Of a stretch of DNA of 35,054 nucleotides, positions 31,635-35,054 are shown piece by piece. Numbering within the stretch: the first letter of the stretch is position 1; each line of letters starts with the position of its first letter. The DNA comes from Argonema antarcticum A004/B2 (GTDB lineage Bacteria; Cyanobacteriota; Cyanobacteriia; Cyanobacteriales; Aerosakkonemataceae). Below the pieces are notes generated by a model. It worked only from the letters and a program-made list of their open reading frames with translations, was not told where the DNA came from and did not search any database. Location: assembly GCF_023333585.1 (NCBI RefSeq), contig NZ_JAIQZN010000076.1, positions 1 through 35,054 on the forward strand. Reading direction: 5' to 3'. Both the position numbers and the translations under genes were made by a program.

Positions 31635-32195
31635 GTGGAAAAAACCGAAAAAGAGAAAATGCTGGCAGGCGAGTTATATCTCGCGGCTGACTCCGAATTA
31701 GTTGCCGATCGCAAACTAGCACGCGGTCTGACCAGAGTATACAACACTACCACTGAGTCAGAAACAGAAAGACGCACCCAAATTTTAACCGAATTATTTG
31801 CCAAAGTTGGCCCTAATGTTGAAATTGACCCGCCTTTCCACTGCGACTACGGAAGCAATATCTATATTGGTGACAAATTTTACATGAACTTTGGATGTGT
31901 GATTCTCGATTGTAACAAGGTTGAGATTGGTGAAAACGTCCTGTGTGGGCCTTACGTTCAGATTTACGCAGCATATCACCCCACATCCCCCGCAGATCGT
32001 CTGACGGGTAAAGAATTAGCCGCACCTGTGAAGATTGGTAACAACGTCTGGATTGGAGGTGGTGCTATTATTTGTCCAGGGGTAACTATCGGTGACAACA
32101 CCACCATCGGCGCTGGCAGTGTGATTGTAAAAGATATACCTGCAAATGTTGTTGCTGTAGGCAATCCCTGTCGAATTATTCGATATTTATCTTAA
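31635..32195 (+). CDS. Maltose/galactoside-type sugar O-acetyltransferase
   Basis: The 186-residue left-handed beta-helix enzyme transfers acetyl groups from acetyl-CoA to a sugar. The N-terminal helical cap [18 protein letters not shown], the catalytic His in IYAAYHPTS (H115), and the hexapeptide coils [19 protein letters not shown] and [20 protein letters not shown] identify the Maa/NodL/LacA family. The closing [10 protein letters not shown] is typical. The likely start is GTG 31635; an ATG at 31659 would cut into the conserved cap. It is followed 17 bp later by the glucosidase gene, so the two may form an operon for carbohydrate metabolism. Confidence 0.92.
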   Translation: MEKTEKEKMLAGELYLAADSELVADRKLARGLTRVYNTTTESETERRTQILTELFAKVGPNVEIDPPFHCDYGSNIYIGDKFYMNFGCVILDCNKVEIGENVLCGPYVQIYAAYHPTSPADRLTGKELAAPVKIGNNVWIGGGAIICPGVTIGDNTTIGAGSVIVKDIPANVVAVGNPCRIIRYLS

Positions 32196-32212
32196 GTTTT
32201 GCACTGAAAACC

Positions 32213-34870
32213 ATGACACAGGAAGAGAAAAGGTTAGCAGAAGCACGGGAACGGAAAGCTCACTGGCGGCGTTGGGGGCCATATTTGAGCGATCGCCAAT
32301 GGGGAACCGTCCGCGAAGATTACAGTCATGATGGCTCAGCTTGGGACTATTTTACCCACGATCAAGCTCGCTCTCGCGCCTATCGCTGGGGTGAAGATGG
32401 AATTGCCGGAATTTCCGATAACCATCAGCGCTTGTGTTTTGCTATTTCCCTATGGAATGGCGAAGATCCCATCTTAAAAGAAAGACTTTTTGGCTTAACG
32501 GGAAATGAAGGCAATCACGGGGAAGATGTCAAGGAATATTACTTTTATATAGACAGCACCCCCACTCATTCCTATATGAAATGTCTTTATAAATATCCTC
32601 ACAAAGCTTTTCCTTATGACCAATTGGTAGAAGAAAATTGTCGTCGCAGTCGTAAAGAGCCAGAATTTGAATTGCTCGACACAGGTGTTTTTGATGATGA
32701 CCGTTACTTTGATGTTTTCGTAGAGTATGCCAAGAACTCCCCTGACGATATTTTAATTAAAATTAGTGTTGCCAATCGAGGCAAAGAAGCGAAAACACTG
32801 CATCTTTTACCAACTCTTTGGTTTCGTAACACTTGGGCTTGGAATGGAAATAAAGATAAACCATTTCTGAAAGTCAGCAAAGCAGAAACTCAATTCAGCG
32901 TCATAGAAGCATCGCATCCAGATCTGGGTGAAAGATGGCTTTATTGTAACGATTCAACGGAATTTTTATTTACAGAAAACGAAACCAACAATTGTAGATT
33001 ATTTGATGTTAGTAATCCTTCTACTTATGTCAAAGATGGAATTAACGATTATATTGTCTACGGTCACAAATCTGCGATTAATCCCAATAAAATTGGGACG
33101 AAAGTAGCAGCAAATTATTTACTTAACATCGGTGCAGGTGAAACTAAAATAATCCAACTGCGACTGAGTGAATCTGCCAATTTAGCGCAACCTTTTGGCA
33201 CAGAATTTGATACTATTTTTCAAAATCGCCAGCAAGAAGCGGATGAATTTTATCAACACATTAGTCCATCATCTCTGACAGAAGACGAGCGAAATGTGCA
33301 GCGACAAGCTTTTGCGGGAATGTTGTGGAGTAAGCAATATTATCACTATGTTGTCGAAGAGTGGTTAAATGGCGATATGGCTGCTCCAGCGCCACCAGAA
33401 GACCGGAAAAAAGGGAGAAATTGCGAGTGGTTTCATCTCTATAACGATGATATTCTATCGATGCCAGATAAATGGGAATATCCTTGGTTTGCAGCTTGGG
33501 ATTTAGCTTTTCACGTCATTCCGTTGGCGACGATCGATCCTGATTTTGCTAAGAAGCAACTGGATCTATTAACTCGTGAATGGTATATGCACCCGAACGG
33601 TCAAATTCCGGCGTATGAGTGGAAATTTAGCGATGTAAATCCGCCTGTTCACGCTTGGGCTGCATGGCGTATTTATAAGATAGAAGAAAAAATGTATGGA
33701 CGGGCAGATAAACATTTTTTGGAACGAGTTTTTCAAAAGTTGCTGCTCAATTTTACTTGGTGGGTGAATCGGAAGGATATAGAGGGTAAAAATGTTTTTC
33801 AGGGTGGATTTTTAGGATTAGATAATATTGGTGTTTTTGATAGAAGTTCGGAACTTCCTACTGGCGGACATATAGATCAGTCCGATGGGACAAGTTGGAT
33901 GGGAATGTACTGTCTGAATATGCTTGCGATCGCACTCGAACTAGCCAAAACAAATTCGACTTACGAAGATATCGCTAGCAAATTTTTCGAGCATTTCCTC
34001 TATATCTCTGACGCCATGAATCACATCGGAGAGATAGAGTCATCACTGTGGGATGAAGAAGATGGTTTTTACTATGATGTTCTGTATTTACCCGCAGATC
34101 GTCATTTAACTTTGAAAGTGCGTTCAATGGTAGGACTGATTCCGCTTTTTGCTGTTGAAACACTCGAACCGGAAACTATAAAGCAGCTTCCAGGCTTTAA
34201 AAAAAGGTTGGAATGGTTTATTAGAAATCGTCCCGATTTGAAACAAAATGTCGCTTGTATGGAAACACCTGGTATTGGTGCCAGAAGATTGTTGGCAATT
34301 GTCTATCGGAGTAAATTAAAGCGTATTCTCCAAAAATTGCTTGATGAAACAGAATTCTTTGGAGATTATGGCATCCGCGCCCTTTCTAAATATCATGCCA
34401 AACATCCTTATGTTTTTAATGTAGATGGATGTGAGTTCCGGGTAGATTACGAACCAGCAGAATCTAGCAGCACTCTTTTTGGGGGAAATTCCAATTGGCG
34501 CGGCCCAGTTTGGTTCCCGGTCAATTATCTGATTATTGAATCGCTGCACAAGTTTCATTCTTACCTGGGAGATGATTTTAAAATCGAGTGTCCGACAGGT
34601 TCGGGTCAAGAAATGACGCTTGGGGAAGTTGCAGATGAATTGTCTCGCAGACTAACAAGAATTTTCCTCAAAGATTCCTCTGGCGATCGGCCCGTTTACG
34701 GTCGGATTCAAAAATTACAAACTGACCCTCATTGGCGCGATTACATTCTTTTCTATGAATACTTTAACGGCGATAACGGTAGCGGACTTGGTGCGAGTCA
34801 TCAAACTGGATGGACGGGTTTAGTTGCAGAATTGATTCAACAGTGCGGTGAATTTATCGCTAGGGACTAG
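32213..34870 (+). CDS. GH63-like glucosidase (MGH1-like glycoside hydrolase)
   Basis: The 885-residue protein resembles bacterial glucosidases related to eukaryotic mannosyl-oligosaccharide glucosidase. The N-terminal region contains [20 protein letters not shown] and [20 protein letters not shown]. The catalytic (alpha/alpha)6 part includes [56 protein letters not shown] and [19 protein letters not shown]. No signal peptide is visible, so it acts in the cytosol, perhaps on glycogen-derived or compatible-solute sugars; the substrate is unknown. ATG 32213 fits the family N-terminus. The last codons (IARD) and the TAG stop come from a TAGGGGC-type heptamer array. Confidence 0.92.
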   Translation: MTQEEKRLAEARERKAHWRRWGPYLSDRQWGTVREDYSHDGSAWDYFTHDQARSRAYRWGEDGIAGISDNHQRLCFAISLWNGEDPILKERLFGLTGNEGNHGEDVKEYYFYIDSTPTHSYMKCLYKYPHKAFPYDQLVEENCRRSRKEPEFELLDTGVFDDDRYFDVFVEYAKNSPDDILIKISVANRGKEAKTLHLLPTLWFRNTWAWNGNKDKPFLKVSKAETQFSVIEASHPDLGERWLYCNDSTEFLFTENETNNCRLFDVSNPSTYVKDGINDYIVYGHKSAINPNKIGTKVAANYLLNIGAGETKIIQLRLSESANLAQPFGTEFDTIFQNRQQEADEFYQHISPSSLTEDERNVQRQAFAGMLWSKQYYHYVVEEWLNGDMAAPAPPEDRKKGRNCEWFHLYNDDILSMPDKWEYPWFAAWDLAFHVIPLATIDPDFAKKQLDLLTREWYMHPNGQIPAYEWKFSDVNPPVHAWAAWRIYKIEEKMYGRADKHFLERVFQKLLLNFTWWVNRKDIEGKNVFQGGFLGLDNIGVFDRSSELPTGGHIDQSDGTSWMGMYCLNMLAIALELAKTNSTYEDIASKFFEHFLYISDAMNHIGEIESSLWDEEDGFYYDVLYLPADRHLTLKVRSMVGLIPLFAVETLEPETIKQLPGFKKRLEWFIRNRPDLKQNVACMETPGIGARRLLAIVYRSKLKRILQKLLDETEFFGDYGIRALSKYHAKHPYVFNVDGCEFRVDYEPAESSSTLFGGNSNWRGPVWFPVNYLIIESLHKFHSYLGDDFKIECPTGSGQEMTLGEVADELSRRLTRIFLKDSSGDRPVYGRIQKLQTDPHWRDYILFYEYFNGDNGSGLGASHQTGWTGLVAELIQQCGEFIARD

Positions 34871-34907
34871 GGGCTAGGGACTAGGGGCTAGGGGCTAGGG
34901 GCTAGGG
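34859..34907 (+). repeat. GCTAGGG/ACTAGGG heptamer array, 7 units
   Basis: Seven 7-bp units, alternating GCTAGGG and ACTAGGG then GCTAGGG only. The first two overlap the end of the glucosidase gene and include its TAG stop codon (34868-34870). Confidence 0.95.
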
Positions 34908-35054
34908 TAAGAAAGATTTATTATCAATGAGTTTGGTGGAATTAAGAATGCCCTAACCGCCAAGGCGGTTGCTATATCCCACATTCCGCACCCACAACTG
35001 TCACAATCGGAAATTACGGAGATAAAAAAGCAAAGCTGGCATAAAAAGAGACAT
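34908..35054. other. Non-coding end of window with dispersed repeats
   Basis: No gene seen. It contains the second copy of the TATAGCAACCG repeat (34947-34977, complement strand), including the palindrome AACCGCCAAGGCGGTT, and the word CCCACATTCCGCA (34979-34991), also found after the aldolase gene near 22870. Confidence 0.6.

Overview
The window is chromosomal DNA from a cyanobacterium, most likely a filamentous one (Oscillatoriales-like). The evidence is the density of GCGATCGC-type (HIP1) octamers, chlI for chlorophyll synthesis, cyanobacterial families (AAA_35-like ATPases, CHASE2-kinase fusion, DUF4349 lipoprotein, DUF29, Uma2, XisH/XisI) and many 7-bp tandem repeats between genes. The species cannot be named from sequence alone.

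Layout. 0-3 kb (-): two AAA-like ATPase genes, one intact and one whose nucleotide-binding motifs look lost. 3-5 kb (+): a cysteine dioxygenase-like cupin, a frameshifted gene and an NfeD-C-like OB-fold protein. 5-10 kb (-): DUF29, a two-helix membrane protein, dapB, a small conserved protein, DUF427 and a membrane-anchored Ser/Thr kinase, separated by heptamer arrays. 10-15 kb: a 1004-aa NACHT NTPase with a polytopic membrane block, two small genes in tandem with it, and a graveyard of toxin-antitoxin modules (one intact VapBC-like pair, one truncated pair, one antitoxin whose toxin is reduced to 13 codons). 15-27 kb is mostly core: DUF4349 lipoprotein, pentapeptide-repeat protein, CHASE2-kinase, chlI, a small membrane protein, VOC protein, class I fructose-bisphosphate aldolase, a Uma2 protein with a coiled-coil repeat, a class I aminotransferase and a sensor histidine kinase. 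27-31 kb is decayed accessory DNA: a gene split by a 126-bp MITE, a nucleotidyltransferase relic, a second Uma2 gene, a TIR-GUN4 relic and xisH/xisI. 31-35 kb: a PH/GRAM-like membrane protein, a maltose-type O-acetyltransferase and a GH63-like glucosidase.

The most interesting structure lies between the genes. Arrays of ATCTAAA/ATCCAAA heptamers sit directly in front of five start codons, always in the same orientation. Other heptamer families (TAGGGGC, GTCAGTG, CCCCACT, AAAAGTC) lie mainly just after stop codons. Three genes take their stop codon from an array, and one array is translated inside the CHASE2 gene. Other points of note are the TA-flanked MITE whose removal restores an open frame, the intact/degenerate ATPase pair, the base-composition mosaic in the NACHT gene, and a 37-bp repeat that precedes two different 5'-truncated relics.

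No tRNA, rRNA or CRISPR array was seen. All family names are from reading the translations, without database searches.
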